Below are positions 14,915-23,725 of a stretch of 39,452 bases of DNA, one piece after another. Every line of letters starts with the position of its first letter. The first letter of the stretch is position 1. The DNA lies in NCBI GenBank assembly GCA_026710155.1, contig JAPORQ010000018.1, forward strand, positions 1 to 39,452. The letters run 5' to 3'. The position numbers and the translations under genes were made by a program. This DNA comes from Paracoccaceae bacterium. Its GTDB lineage: Bacteria > Pseudomonadota > Alphaproteobacteria > Rhodobacterales > Rhodobacteraceae. The notes below the pieces were generated by a model. The model made no database searches, had not been told where the DNA came from, and saw nothing but the letters and a program-made list of their open reading frames with translations.

Positions 14915-17908
14915 CTAATCCGTATTATAGGCAATGTGGCTGACAATTTTGGCCTTGATCATTTTATCGCCACAATTGAATTTAATTACTTCCCCCATTC
15001 TTTCAGTTCCCCGTTCAACCAGACCCATCGCTATTGGACGTTTCAGGATAGGTGAATAGTAGGTGGAAGTTACCCTGCCTTCCATTCTGGGATGATCGAA
15101 TTCACTTTTGGTTTCACATTGTGCATAAACGCCATGGGGTAATGGCTCATCATTATCCAGGACTTCCAGGCCCACCAGCTTCCAGCGGTTGGGATCGGCA
15201 AGATATGATCTTTGCTGCCCCCGCTTGCCAAGGAAATCGTCCTTTTTTCTGGAAATGGCCCAGTCCAGACCTAAATCCTGGGGTATTATGGTTCCATCGG
15301 TTTCATCACCGATCATGATGAATCCCTTCTCTGCCCTGAGGACATGTAAAGCCTCGGTACCATAGGGCTCGATGGAAAACTCCTGACCGGCTTCATGAAT
15401 CTTCTCCCATAGCTCAAGACCTTCCGAGGCCCTCAAGGAAATTTCAAACGAAAGCTCACCGGAAAAAGAAATCCTGTAAACCTGAACCTCATGCCCTCCA
15501 AGAATTCCCTTCTTCCATGACATGAAGGGCAATGTCTCATCACCAAGATCCATTCCTCCGATTTTGTCCAAAACGTTTCTGGCTTCCGGTCCTGCGATTC
15601 CGATCTGAACGTATTGATCGGTAATGTTGGCAGTATAAACCCGCCAATCCCACCATTCACACTGGAGCCAATCTTCTAGCCAACCGTGAATATGATCTGC
15701 CCCGCCGGTCGTTGTATGGCACAAGAAAGTTGTTTCATCCAATCGAGCCACAACCCCATCATCCATCAGGAAGCCATTTTCATCGCACATCAATCCATAT
15801 CTGCATCGACCGGGCTTGAGGGTACTTATGGCATTGGTATAAATCAGATCAAGAAACTTGGCTGCATCTTTTCCCTTGACCAGTATTTTTCCCAATGTGG
15901 TTGCATCCAGCATGCCCACCGTTGTCCTTACCCTGAGAGTTTCGCGATTGACTGCATTTTCAACCGATTCCCCTTCAAGCAGGTAACAATATGGGCGCCG
16001 CCAATCCGAAACCGGTTCCCAATGGGCATTTTGTGATACATGCCAGGCATCAATGGGGGTTTTTCTGATGGGTTTGAACAGCTTCTTGCCTGCAGAACCC
16101 GCTATCGCACCAAGGGGAATGGGTGAGTATGGTGGGCGAAAAGTCGTGGTACCCACCTTGTCCATAGGTATTCCAAGGTTATGGGAAACCAGTGCGATGC
16201 CGTTGACATTGGAAGTTTTACCCTGATCAGTGGCCATTCCGAGGGTCGTATATCGCTTGGAATGTTCAATACTTTCAAATCCCTCCAGGACCGCCAGATC
16301 AATATCCGATACCTTGACGTCATTCTGGTAATCCACCCAGGCCTTCATCTTCTTTCTGGGCTTCATGCTGTACGGGATCAACCAGGTACCATAACATCTG
16401 TCCTCTGTAATCTCCTGGGCATGGGGAAGTTGTATTTCAGGAAGGTCCTTGTCGAATTCCCGGGCAACCTGCCTGACGATTTGCTCAACCTGGCAAGTAA
16501 TCTCATGCAGTTGCAGGTATCCGTTGGCTGAACCAACAGGAAAAATATTCTGATTGCCATTGCTGTCTATGGGTGGATGCGTCCAATCGGGAACAAACAT
16601 GACCTTCGTCTCATCCCATTTAAGCTTGCCGTTGCAATGAGACCACAAGTGAACGGTTGGAGACCATCCCCCGGATACGGCAATTGATTCACAACCAATT
16701 TTTTCAAGGGATGTCCCTTCCCCTACCTGGGAACACATTTCCAGACCCGATACGGCTTTCTTGCCCAAAACTTCACTGATACCCCGGGCGGGTTGAATCC
16801 TTAACCCTAGGTTTTTGGCCTTGGTTGGCAAGGTTCCCCTGATTTCCATCCGAGTATCAAGTATCAAGGGAACTGACAACCCTGATTCTGCTAGGGCTAT
16901 GGCAGTCCTGTAGGCATCATCATTATTGGTAATTATGGCTGTTCGATCCCCAGGTGATACGCCATAATTGATCAGATAGTCTCTGACGCCGGAAGCCAAT
17001 CTTACACCGGGAATGTCATTTCCGGCAAAACAAAGGGGTCTTTCAATGGCGCCGGCAGCTAACACAATTCGTTTGGCCCTGATCTTCCACAACCTTCTTT
17101 TCAGGTAACCTTTCTTTCCAGTTGTATTTGGAAGCCTTTCATCAGCTATGACAAAGCCATGGTCATAAATACCGGCAACGGAGGTGCGTGACCTCATGGT
17201 TACATTTTTGCTTGAAGAAAGCTCCTGTAGTGTTGAATTCACCCAATCCTGTGAAGTACCTTCACCAAAATCGGCATGGTCCTGAACCAATCTTCCTCCA
17301 AAATTCGGCGATTGTTCCAGAAGAAGAATCCTCAATCCTGTTTCAGCCAGCAGACTGGTTGCAAGCAACCCGGCCACTCCCCCACCAACGACAAGTATAT
17401 CGGTGTGCAAATAAAGGTGCTCATAGTGATCGACATCCCATTCCGTTGGGGGTTGCCCCAAACCTGCCGATTGTCTTATGGCCGGTTCGAAAAGATATTT
17501 CCATGCCTGTCTTGGAGCCATGAATGTCTTGTAATAAAATCCGGCCGGAATAAGGTTGGAACCAAGGTTTGCAACACTTCCTACATCAGTCTCCAAGGTC
17601 GGCCAATGGTTTTGGCTTTTTACTTCCAGACCCTCTGCAAGTTCTGTTGTTGTTCCAATCTGGTTGGGTTCGCGTTCTCCATCCTTGCCAATGGTAAACA
17701 AGGCATTTGGTTCTTCTGGTCCACTGGCGAAAATTCCTCTTGGTCGGTGGTATTTGAAACTTCTACCCACCACTTTTTGATCGTTGGCCATCAAGGCCGA
17801 GGCAACCGTATCTCCCTCAAAACCCTTGAGTTTCCTGCCGTTGAATCTGAAATTCAATACTTTAGTTCGATTGACAAGTCTGCCACCGTTGGGGAGTCGT
17901 GTACTCAT
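14915..17908 (-). CDS. soxA: Sarcosine oxidase, alpha subunit
   Basis: A 997-residue large subunit of heterotetrameric sarcosine oxidase, which demethylates sarcosine to glycine, passing the methyl group to tetrahydrofolate and electrons to O2. N-terminus: a ferredoxin-like 2Fe-2S-type fold region (FRFNGRKLKGFEGDTVASAL, and the RPRGIFASGPEEPNAL block). The NAD-binding Rossmann motif GGGVAG follows at 175-180, then a second nucleotide-binding domain. The last third (about 620-990) is a GcvT-like aminomethyltransferase domain for folate (MLDATTLGKILVKGKD, VQIGIAGPEAR, SFSGELSFEI, LHVLRAEKGFIMIGDETDG). Full length. Its ATG overlaps the soxD stop (ATGA). Confidence 0.96.
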   Translation of the reverse strand: MSTRLPNGGRLVNRTKVLNFRFNGRKLKGFEGDTVASALMANDQKVVGRSFKYHRPRGIFASGPEEPNALFTIGKDGEREPNQIGTTTELAEGLEVKSQNHWPTLETDVGSVANLGSNLIPAGFYYKTFMAPRQAWKYLFEPAIRQSAGLGQPPTEWDVDHYEHLYLHTDILVVGGGVAGLLATSLLAETGLRILLLEQSPNFGGRLVQDHADFGEGTSQDWVNSTLQELSSSKNVTMRSRTSVAGIYDHGFVIADERLPNTTGKKGYLKRRLWKIRAKRIVLAAGAIERPLCFAGNDIPGVRLASGVRDYLINYGVSPGDRTAIITNNDDAYRTAIALAESGLSVPLILDTRMEIRGTLPTKAKNLGLRIQPARGISEVLGKKAVSGLEMCSQVGEGTSLEKIGCESIAVSGGWSPTVHLWSHCNGKLKWDETKVMFVPDWTHPPIDSNGNQNIFPVGSANGYLQLHEITCQVEQIVRQVAREFDKDLPEIQLPHAQEITEDRCYGTWLIPYSMKPRKKMKAWVDYQNDVKVSDIDLAVLEGFESIEHSKRYTTLGMATDQGKTSNVNGIALVSHNLGIPMDKVGTTTFRPPYSPIPLGAIAGSAGKKLFKPIRKTPIDAWHVSQNAHWEPVSDWRRPYCYLLEGESVENAVNRETLRVRTTVGMLDATTLGKILVKGKDAAKFLDLIYTNAISTLKPGRCRYGLMCDENGFLMDDGVVARLDETTFLCHTTTGGADHIHGWLEDWLQCEWWDWRVYTANITDQYVQIGIAGPEARNVLDKIGGMDLGDETLPFMSWKKGILGGHEVQVYRISFSGELSFEISLRASEGLELWEKIHEAGQEFSIEPYGTEALHVLRAEKGFIMIGDETDGTIIPQDLGLDWAISRKKDDFLGKRGQQRSYLADPNRWKLVGLEVLDNDEPLPHGVYAQCETKSEFDHPRMEGRVTSTYYSPILKRPIAMGLVERGTERMGEVIKFNCGDKMIKAKIVSHIAYNTD

Positions 17909-18255
17909 GAAAACTTCTCCGCCTTATCCGAATTCAAACCATTTACCTGTCCGGCTCTTCTGCTTTTGATTTCCTCCATTATTCTGGAGGGTGGCTTGTG
18001 GGTTTGGGCCGGATAGGTGCCGAAAACCTCCTGGGTAACCGTACACCGGGCAACATGAAACCACTTTCCACATCCCATCGCATGACGCCACCGTTCAAAA
18101 ATAATTCCCTTGGGATTATTCCGCAAAAAAAGATAGCCCTCAAAATCATCATCGGTAGAAGCCGGTCCTTCCCGTTTCAAATGCGCTTCACCACCCGATA
18201 TCAATTCGGTTTCGTCCGCTTCAATTCCACAATAGGGACAAACAAGTTTTAACAT
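17905..18255 (-). CDS. soxD: Sarcosine oxidase, delta subunit
   Basis: Small zinc-binding subunit that plugs into the heterotetramer. I take the start at 18255 (MLKLVCPYCG), giving 116 residues, because SoxD proteins begin close to the CPYC pair; an upstream in-frame Met at 18294 would add 13 unconserved residues. Candidate zinc ligands are Cys6, Cys9, His59 and Cys62 (RHAMGCGKWF). The GYLFLRNNPKG and ERWRHAMGCGKWF blocks are characteristic. An AGG lies about 7 nt before the chosen start. It sits between soxB and soxA, in the canonical order B-D-A-G. Confidence 0.94.
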   Translation of the reverse strand: MLKLVCPYCGIEADETELISGGEAHLKREGPASTDDDFEGYLFLRNNPKGIIFERWRHAMGCGKWFHVARCTVTQEVFGTYPAQTHKPPSRIMEEIKSRRAGQVNGLNSDKAEKFS

Positions 18256-18305
18256 CCTTGACCTACTTTCATTGCGGGAAAACCACCTCGCCATTCTTCA
18301 TCGTA

Positions 18306-19565
18306 CTAGTGAGCAACTCCGGCGGCAACACTTTCATCGATAAATCTGCCTTCCTTGAACCTGTCCAGACTGAAGGGGCTTGCCAAAACACCCGGTTCAC
18401 CCTTGGCCATCAGCTCGGCCATGGCCCAGCCCGAACCAGGAATCGATTTGAAACCTCCCGTGCCCCATCCGCAGTTGATGAAAACATTGTCAACAGGAGT
18501 TTTTGAAATTATTGGAGACCTGTCACCAGTCATGTCAACAATGCCACCCCATTGCCTCAGCATCTTCAAGCGTGAAATAATCGGAAACATCTCCACCAGG
18601 GCCCTGACCGTATTCTCGATGTGAATAAAGGACCCCCTTTGTGAATAGTTGTTGTATTGGTCGGCACCGCCGCCGATTACCATCTCCCCCTTATCCGACT
18701 GGCTGATGTAACCATGCACCGTATTGGCCATCACAACCACATCAAGGCAAGGCTTGACCGGTTCGGAAACAAGCGCCTGCAAGGCAACCGATTCAATCGG
18801 CAACCGAAAACCGGCCTTTTGTGCAAGAACGCCGGAATGTCCGGCAACAACCATCCCCAACTTCTGACATCTGATCTTTCCCCTGGATGTTTGCAATTCC
18901 ACTGCTCCATTGGCATGAGGATTGATACCGGTGACCTCGCACTTCTGGATTATATCCATACCAATATCCGAACAGGCACGGGCATATCCCCATGCTACGG
19001 CATCATGTCTTGCCGTACCACCGCGTGGCTGCCACAAGGCTCCGAGAATGGGATATCTGGGGCAGTCAATATTGATGATCTTGCACAATTCCTTAATGCG
19101 TTCGGGCAGAATATATTCGGTCTTTATCCCTTGAATGACATTGGCTGAATTTATCCTCTGATAACCTCTGGCCTCATGGTGGGTCTGGGCCAGCATTATG
19201 ACGCCCCTGGGGCTGAACATGATATTGTAGTTCAGGTCCTGGCTTAAAGTTTCATACAGGCTTCGGGACTTTTCATAGATTGCCGCTGACGCATCCTGCA
19301 GGTAATTTGATCTGATGATGGTTGTATTCCTGCCTGTATTTCCGCCACCCAACCATCCTTTTTCCAGTATGGCGACATTGTTAATACCATGGTTTTTGCC
19401 GAGGTAATAGGCTGTTGCCAAGCCATGCCCACCCGCTCCTACAATTACGACATCATAACTTTCCTTGGGTTCGGGCGATTTCCAGGCCCTTTCCCAACCG
19501 GTATGGTAATTAAGGGATTGTCTGACGAGGGAGAAAAGCGAGTACTTTTTCAAAACTGAGCCCAA
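18306..19565 (-). CDS. soxB: Sarcosine oxidase, beta subunit
   Basis: A 419-residue catalytic flavoprotein subunit that oxidises sarcosine. It has the FAD motif GAGGHG (43-48) in DVVIVGAGGHGLATAYYL, the ELEKGWLGGGNTGRNTTII-type signature (about 67-84), and GGTARHDAVAWGY (182-194). The His at about 187 in that last block corresponds to the residue I recall as the covalent FMN attachment site in characterised heterotetrameric enzymes. The C-terminal CGWGTGGFKSIPGSG loop is also typical. First gene of the operon; its promoter must lie within 19566-20017. Confidence 0.96.
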   Translation of the reverse strand: MGSVLKKYSLFSLVRQSLNYHTGWERAWKSPEPKESYDVVIVGAGGHGLATAYYLGKNHGINNVAILEKGWLGGGNTGRNTTIIRSNYLQDASAAIYEKSRSLYETLSQDLNYNIMFSPRGVIMLAQTHHEARGYQRINSANVIQGIKTEYILPERIKELCKIINIDCPRYPILGALWQPRGGTARHDAVAWGYARACSDIGMDIIQKCEVTGINPHANGAVELQTSRGKIRCQKLGMVVAGHSGVLAQKAGFRLPIESVALQALVSEPVKPCLDVVVMANTVHGYISQSDKGEMVIGGGADQYNNYSQRGSFIHIENTVRALVEMFPIISRLKMLRQWGGIVDMTGDRSPIISKTPVDNVFINCGWGTGGFKSIPGSGWAMAELMAKGEPGVLASPFSLDRFKEGRFIDESVAAGVAH

Positions 19566-20017
19566 GATACAAATTAACAGAAATTAAAATGGTTACTTAT
19601 TCTTAATGAAGCACTATTTCCAGATAAATCCTTTAAAGTATTTGTGGGTAAATCATACATGCTTGATTATTGCAATGGTTCAATATGAATGCCCCCAACT
19701 TCTTGAATCTGTAAACATCCCCTTGAATATTCTTCCAATTCACAATTTTCGGATTTATTTCTCAATTCATTTACACCTTACTTATACCATTTCCAGAAAG
19801 TAATGACTCATGGCAGATTATAAAAAACCTTCGAGGCATCCACCTCAAAAACAACACCTTAGGTCGCTAACAAAGATATGGAGATACTGTAGAATCCAAG
19901 CAAGTTGGAAGAATGATTTGGAGATGCCGATTGATGGTTACTTTCTGGAAATGGTATTACAGGGACAGAGATAATTTCATCGGTTGAATAGCAACGATAA
20001 AATCTCAAATCTAATGA
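19566..20017. other. Divergent intergenic region with a possible 54-residue ORF
   Basis: This region holds the sox promoter on one side and the ccmI promoter on the other. A plus-strand ORF at 19810-19974 (ATG to TAA) encodes 54 residues with a protein-like composition (for example TKIWRYCRIQASWKNDLEMP followed by IDGYFLEM). I do not recognise it, its ribosome binding site is poor, and it may be a remnant or a real small gene. Confidence 0.4.
19810..19974 (+). CDS. Possible small protein of unknown function
   Basis: A 54-residue frame with a basic N-terminal half (MADYKKPSRHPPQKQHLRSL) and a tryptophan- and aromatic-rich second half. The amino-acid pattern looks coding and the frame is clean between ATG and TAA. 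No family was recognised and no good Shine-Dalgarno is visible; AGAAAG lies about 15 nt upstream. It lies 43 nt before ccmI. Confidence 0.3.
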   Translation: MADYKKPSRHPPQKQHLRSLTKIWRYCRIQASWKNDLEMPIDGYFLEMVLQGQR

Positions 20018-20944
20018 ATGGAAATTTGGCTCCCAGGAATAATTATATCAGCAATTGCATCAGGCATAATTGTCTTGATACTCTTCAAGCAAAGGACTGG
20101 AAAGGCAGAAGGCAACCTTGAACTCCAGGTGTATGCCCGACAGCTTGAGGAGTTGGAGAAAATGCACCGTGAAGAACTCCTTCCCTCAAATGAATTATCC
20201 CAAGCCAAAAGTGAACTGGGCAGGAAAATATTAAATTCGGATAGGCAATTTCAAAACACCCGTGTCGCTGATTTAAAGCCTGTTAACATTCCAACAATTT
20301 TGCTTTCAACCATAATGTTTTTTTCCTTGATAATAGGCTCTCAGCTTATCCATAATTTTCTGGGAAATCCCGGTTATGGAGACCAACCCATCAATAAGCG
20401 AATTGAAGCATCTCAGTTCCTTAAGGATAACAGGTTAAGTCAATCGGACTACATAAAAACCCTCGGTCATTTTGAAGATGGGGAACGTGAATTTATTGAT
20501 ACGATCAAGCAGTTGAATCAGGCCGGGGCCCAGAACGAAAAGGATTATCTAGATTTAATTCGAAATTTCATTCAAACCAGTTTGGCCGATGGCAAGGTCC
20601 ACTTGGCTTCTCTACTCTACAACCAACTGATTTCACACATGGGAGCAGAAGTCTCACTTGATGACCTCGTTACCCAGGTTGAACTCATGATTTACTCATC
20701 CCAGCTTTATGTTTCACCTGAGGCTGAACTTGCCATTTTGTCAATACTTGAACGTGACCCAACGAATGTTGATGCAAGATTTTATTTGGGATTGATGTAC
20801 CAACAGGTTGCAAGACCTGATCTGACTTTCGAGATCTGGAATGATATATTGGCTGCCAATACCGATAATGACAATCCATTGATTGATTATATTAAATCGC
20901 ATATAGGTGAAGTTGCTCAAATGGCCGGCATAAATCTATTTTGA
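20018..20944 (+). CDS. ccmI: Cytochrome c maturation protein CcmI (CycH-like)
   Basis: Membrane-anchored chaperone of system I cytochrome c maturation that delivers apocytochrome c to the CcmF/H heme lyase. The 308-residue protein has a first membrane helix (about 5-23, GIIISAIASGIIVLILF), and then a cytoplasmic coiled segment with the family pattern VYARQLEELEKMHREELLP (about 38-56). A second helix follows (about 94-113), and then a periplasmic TPR-like domain. That domain includes DPTNVDARFYLGLMYQQVARP, followed by DLTFEIW. ATG 20018 is preferred; ATG 20014 is out of frame. The rest of the ccm cluster is not in the window. The next gene starts 31 nt later. Confidence 0.85.
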   Translation: MEIWLPGIIISAIASGIIVLILFKQRTGKAEGNLELQVYARQLEELEKMHREELLPSNELSQAKSELGRKILNSDRQFQNTRVADLKPVNIPTILLSTIMFFSLIIGSQLIHNFLGNPGYGDQPINKRIEASQFLKDNRLSQSDYIKTLGHFEDGEREFIDTIKQLNQAGAQNEKDYLDLIRNFIQTSLADGKVHLASLLYNQLISHMGAEVSLDDLVTQVELMIYSSQLYVSPEAELAILSILERDPTNVDARFYLGLMYQQVARPDLTFEIWNDILAANTDNDNPLIDYIKSHIGEVAQMAGINLF

Positions 20945-20975
20945 CAGGCATGAACTAATACCCAGGATAATATTG

Positions 20976-21497
20976 ATGATTGCTTCTGACAAAAATTTAA
21001 ATGTATCGGGTGTGTCAATAAATTCTCCCTATGCTTCAACTGTTGAATTTGTTAATGCCCTCATGCCTGGTAAACCCATTGCCGCTTTGGATGTCGGAAC
21101 AAAAACGATAGGATTGGCCATTTCCGATACAAACTTGATGATTGCAACTCCTCTTGAAACACTGCAACGTACAAAATTCAAGAATGATATGGATAAATTG
21201 CTATCACTCGAATCATACTGGGATTTGGCGGGCTATGTCATTGGGTTGCCCATGAACATGGATGGTTCGGAAGGTCCCAGGTGCCAATCTGTCAGGGCAT
21301 TTGCAAGAAACATGTGCCAGTATATCTCTTTGCCAATAACTTTCTGGGATGAACGACTTTCGACAGTATCGGCTGAAAAATATCTTCTGGAAACTGGAGC
21401 TTCACGTAAAAAAAGGGCTGCCAAGAAGGATAATTTTGCTTCCTCGATCATCCTCCAGACAGCTCTGGAATATTTTCAAAACAAAAAGGTGCTTTGA
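20976..21497 (+). CDS. ruvX: Putative pre-16S rRNA nuclease / Holliday junction resolvase-like YqgF
   Basis: RNase H-fold protein of the YqgF/RuvX family. From ATG 20976 (AGGA about 9 nt upstream) the product is 173 residues. Catalytic Asp39 lies in AALDVGTKTIGLAISD; YVIGLPMNMDGSEGPRC, WDERLSTVSAEKYL (catalytic Glu) and KKDNFASSIILQ (catalytic Asp) follow. The first 30 residues are an unusual extension. An in-frame TTG at 20973 gives only one more residue. The stop overlaps the DUF1289 start (TGATG). RuvX is near-universal in bacteria. Confidence 0.92.
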   Translation: MIASDKNLNVSGVSINSPYASTVEFVNALMPGKPIAALDVGTKTIGLAISDTNLMIATPLETLQRTKFKNDMDKLLSLESYWDLAGYVIGLPMNMDGSEGPRCQSVRAFARNMCQYISLPITFWDERLSTVSAEKYLLETGASRKKRAAKKDNFASSIILQTALEYFQNKKVL

Positions 21498-21751
21498 TGA
21501 CCAAGGACAAGGTTTGGAAAAGAAACGAACCAGACAGCCCTTGTCAACAAGTCTGCCTTATACATCCGGATGCGAAAATATGCATCGGCTGTTTCAGGAC
21601 CCCGGAAGAAATCAGTAACTGGGCTTTGTTTTCGCCTGCAGAAAGACAATCCCTTCTCAATGAGCTTCCCCAAAGAAGGGGAAAGGTAAAATTGCGAAGG
21701 GGAAAGCGACAAAGAAACCGCTTCAAAAGGTCACCAGGAACATCTTATTAA
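21497..21751 (+). CDS. DUF1289 family protein
   Basis: An 84-residue protein with the DUF1289 cysteine pattern: SPCQQVCLIHPDAKICIGC (two CxxxC-like pairs, about 14-32), then FRTPEEISNWALFSPAERQ. The cysteines suggest metal or Fe-S binding, but the function of the family is unknown. The C-terminus is a very basic tail (GKVKLRRGKRQRNRFKRS) that could bind nucleic acid. Start is ATG 21497, overlapping the ruvX stop by one base, so the two are co-translated. Confidence 0.88.
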   Translation: MTKDKVWKRNEPDSPCQQVCLIHPDAKICIGCFRTPEEISNWALFSPAERQSLLNELPQRRGKVKLRRGKRQRNRFKRSPGTSY

Positions 21752-21906
21752 GCATCCCTTTGTTTGCATGAAAATTCACTGTAGATTGGTTCGAAAATTA
21801 CCCGATTGTATAAAGAAGGAGTTTGGATCAAATTTCCTTGCTTTGGCCTGACAGGATGATTATATTTTTCTCAAGAAGAAAATAATATCAGTAAAGCAGG
21901 CAAAAG

Positions 21907-22257
21907 ATGTCAGGGCAAAATGGTCTCGTGAAATTGGACCAGCAGGTAGCTGTACTGGAGGAACGCATGAACACGATTACCGAGAGTAATGACCGGGGTT
22001 GGAAACTCATTGAAGCCAAAATGGGGGAAGCAACCGCCGGCATGAGGGAGGATAATGCCAAACTTGAAGCCAAAATTGGGGAAGCAACCGCCGGCATGAG
22101 GGAGGATAATGCCAGGCGGGATACCGAATTTGCCAAACTTCGTGAAGACAACGCCAAGCGGGACAGGAACATTGCTATCCAGATTTATGCTGTGGGATTT
22201 GGAATTTTGATCGTGATCATTGGAATCGGCGGAACGATCATCAGCCTGTTGATCTGA
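21907..22257 (+). CDS. Coiled-coil protein with tandem 18-residue repeats and C-terminal membrane anchor
   Basis: A 116-residue protein. Residues 8-90 are a charged heptad-like coiled coil (KLDQQVAVLEERMNTI and on), with an 18-residue unit EAKMGEATAGMREDNAKL repeated almost exactly. The underlying 54-bp DNA is duplicated in tandem at about 22014-22121. The last 25 residues (YAVGFGILIVIIGIGGTIIS and on) form one membrane helix, with the coiled coil presumably in the cytoplasm. Start ATG 21907 with an AGGC-type ribosome binding site. Function unknown; similar short coiled-coil tail-anchored proteins are common and poorly characterised. Confidence 0.7.
   Translation: MSGQNGLVKLDQQVAVLEERMNTITESNDRGWKLIEAKMGEATAGMREDNAKLEAKIGEATAGMREDNARRDTEFAKLREDNAKRDRNIAIQIYAVGFGILIVIIGIGGTIISLLI
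22014..22121 (+). repeat. Two tandem copies of a 54-bp unit inside the coiled-coil gene
   Basis: The two 54-base units starting at GAAGCCAAAATGGGG and GAAGCCAAAATTGGG differ at only a few positions, mostly near their ends. They encode EAKMGEATAGMREDNAKL and EAKIGEATAGMREDNARR. A partial third unit follows. Such arrays change copy number by slippage. Confidence 0.85.
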
Positions 22258-22308
22258 ATCCTCCAATCTTCAACAATTACTAGATTTGTTTGGACCTGTC
22301 CTGATTGC

Positions 22309-22515
22309 AGGCTATGGTCCCGGATGAAAGTTTGGAAAAGATGAATGAACATTGCGACAAGCGCTGGAAACTCCTTGAAACCAAATTGTTGGAAAGATAC
22401 CTCCTCTTTGCGTGAGGATATTGCCAAACCCGAAAACGCCAACAACCGCTTGTTGATAAGGATAATTTCTGCAGCAATGGCGAGTGTCATTGTTGTTGTA
22501 TTGTCAATTTCCTGA
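22309..22515 (+). pseudogene. Frameshifted paralogue of the coiled-coil membrane protein
   Basis: Directly downstream of the intact gene, a frame reads QAMVPDESLEKMNEHCDKRW and then KLLETKLLER, matching QVAVLEERMNTITESNDRGW and KLIEAKM of the neighbour. After a frameshift near 22400 it continues SSLREDIAKPENANNRLL and ends with a membrane helix (ASVIVVVLSIS) before TGA at 22515. It is an old tandem duplicate, now broken, and it lacks the tandem repeat expansion. Confidence 0.7.
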
Positions 22516-22600
22516 ACAATCACCCTATCCATTAGGGGGCATGGTATTTCCGGGTATTGAAAGGGGTTGGAGGATCATCATTCATCAATTGATTCCGGTA

Positions 22601-23608
22601 CTACATGTTCTCGAAAAATAATCTATTTCTTTGGGGAACTAATTTTTCCAGCGTTTCCCTCAATCCATGTATACCAGCATTATCCATATATTGGGGCGAA
22701 GATAATCTCCTTCGCCAGGTTCGGGCGCCGTTAATACCAGAAAACAAACCCAACATATGTCGGGTAATCCTTCTGATCGGAACCCCATTTTCTAGTTCAC
22801 GCTCAACATAACGAATCAGGTTGTCCATAATAAGGCCAATATCATTTTCTAGTGGTGAATGAAATATCCTTTGATCCACTTCCACGAGCATTGCTAAGGG
22901 TGTATGGTAAGCCGACCGACCGACCATTACTCCATCCAATCCTCTTTGCAGGAGTTCCTGCGATTGCTCTATGGAATTGATTCCACCGTTGATACACAGG
23001 GTCAAATCCGGAAACCAATTTTTACATTTGACAACCAAATCGTAATCCAATGGGGGTATGGTCCGATTTTCCTTTGGGCTTAGCCCCTGCAGTATAGCCT
23101 TTCTGGCATGGATTATCACTCTTCTGATTTCCAGTGAACTGAACAAATTCAATAATTCAGGTAACATTTCATAAGGGTTTGCATCATCAACTGCTATTCG
23201 GCATTTAATGGTTATTTCAGTGCCTTCCGATGCATCCTGCATGGCCTTGATGCAATCCTTGGACACTTCAGGCAAGGTCATCAATTTTGCTCCAAAGCAA
23301 CCTTGTGAAACTCGATCCGAAGGACAGCCCATATTCAGATTGATCTCATCATATCCAAATTTGATTCCCAACTTTGTAGCAAAAGCCAACTCCTCGGGCT
23401 TGGATCCTCCCAATTGCAAGGCAACCGGATGCTCTTCCTGATTGAATTCCAATAATTTCTCACTATTCCCATGTACAAGTGCGGGTGCGGTAATCATTTC
23501 TGTGTATAAAAGGGAATGCTTGGTAATTTGACGAAACATGAACCTGCAATGACGATCGGTATAATCCATCATTGGAGCAACGGAAAAAGTATACGAGGGA
23601 ACCTTCAT
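22601..23608 (-). CDS. dusA: tRNA-dihydrouridine synthase A
   Basis: FMN-dependent, NADPH-using enzyme that reduces uridine to dihydrouridine in the tRNA D-loop. The 335-residue protein has the family start SVAPMMDYTDRHCR (9-22), the catalytic cysteine Cys104 in GCPSDRVSQGCFGAKLM (94-110), IIHARKAILQGLSPKENR, CINGGI and GVMVGRSAYHTP (FMN phosphate binding). The HARKA...LSPKENR block is specific to the DusA subgroup. Full length. Divergent from the PcfJ-like gene, with 117 bp between. Confidence 0.96.
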   Translation of the reverse strand: MKVPSYTFSVAPMMDYTDRHCRFMFRQITKHSLLYTEMITAPALVHGNSEKLLEFNQEEHPVALQLGGSKPEELAFATKLGIKFGYDEINLNMGCPSDRVSQGCFGAKLMTLPEVSKDCIKAMQDASEGTEITIKCRIAVDDANPYEMLPELLNLFSSLEIRRVIIHARKAILQGLSPKENRTIPPLDYDLVVKCKNWFPDLTLCINGGINSIEQSQELLQRGLDGVMVGRSAYHTPLAMLVEVDQRIFHSPLENDIGLIMDNLIRYVERELENGVPIRRITRHMLGLFSGINGARTWRRRLSSPQYMDNAGIHGLRETLEKLVPQRNRLFFENM

Positions 23609-23725
23609 TTCCTGAATCCTGAAATTGGTTCAAGTTTGAATTACTTCGAAAAAGAATATTATCAGATTTTATCATTGGTAATAATTGGGTTTCAGGAAAA
23701 ATGAAATATTTGACAGGTCTATAAA

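Noticed and set aside
17276-18016. 246-codon plus-strand frame inside soxA/soxD
   Set aside because: It is fully antisense to well-supported sox genes; long antisense frames are expected here.
19785-19798. ACTTATACCATTTC, also found next to the left 30-bp repeat
   Set aside because: Match stops after 14 bp; in AT-rich DNA this may be chance.
23611-23640. GGTTCAAGTTTGAATTA resembling a tRNA T-arm
   Set aside because: No acceptor or anticodon arms around it; it lies in the dusA/pcfJ promoter region.
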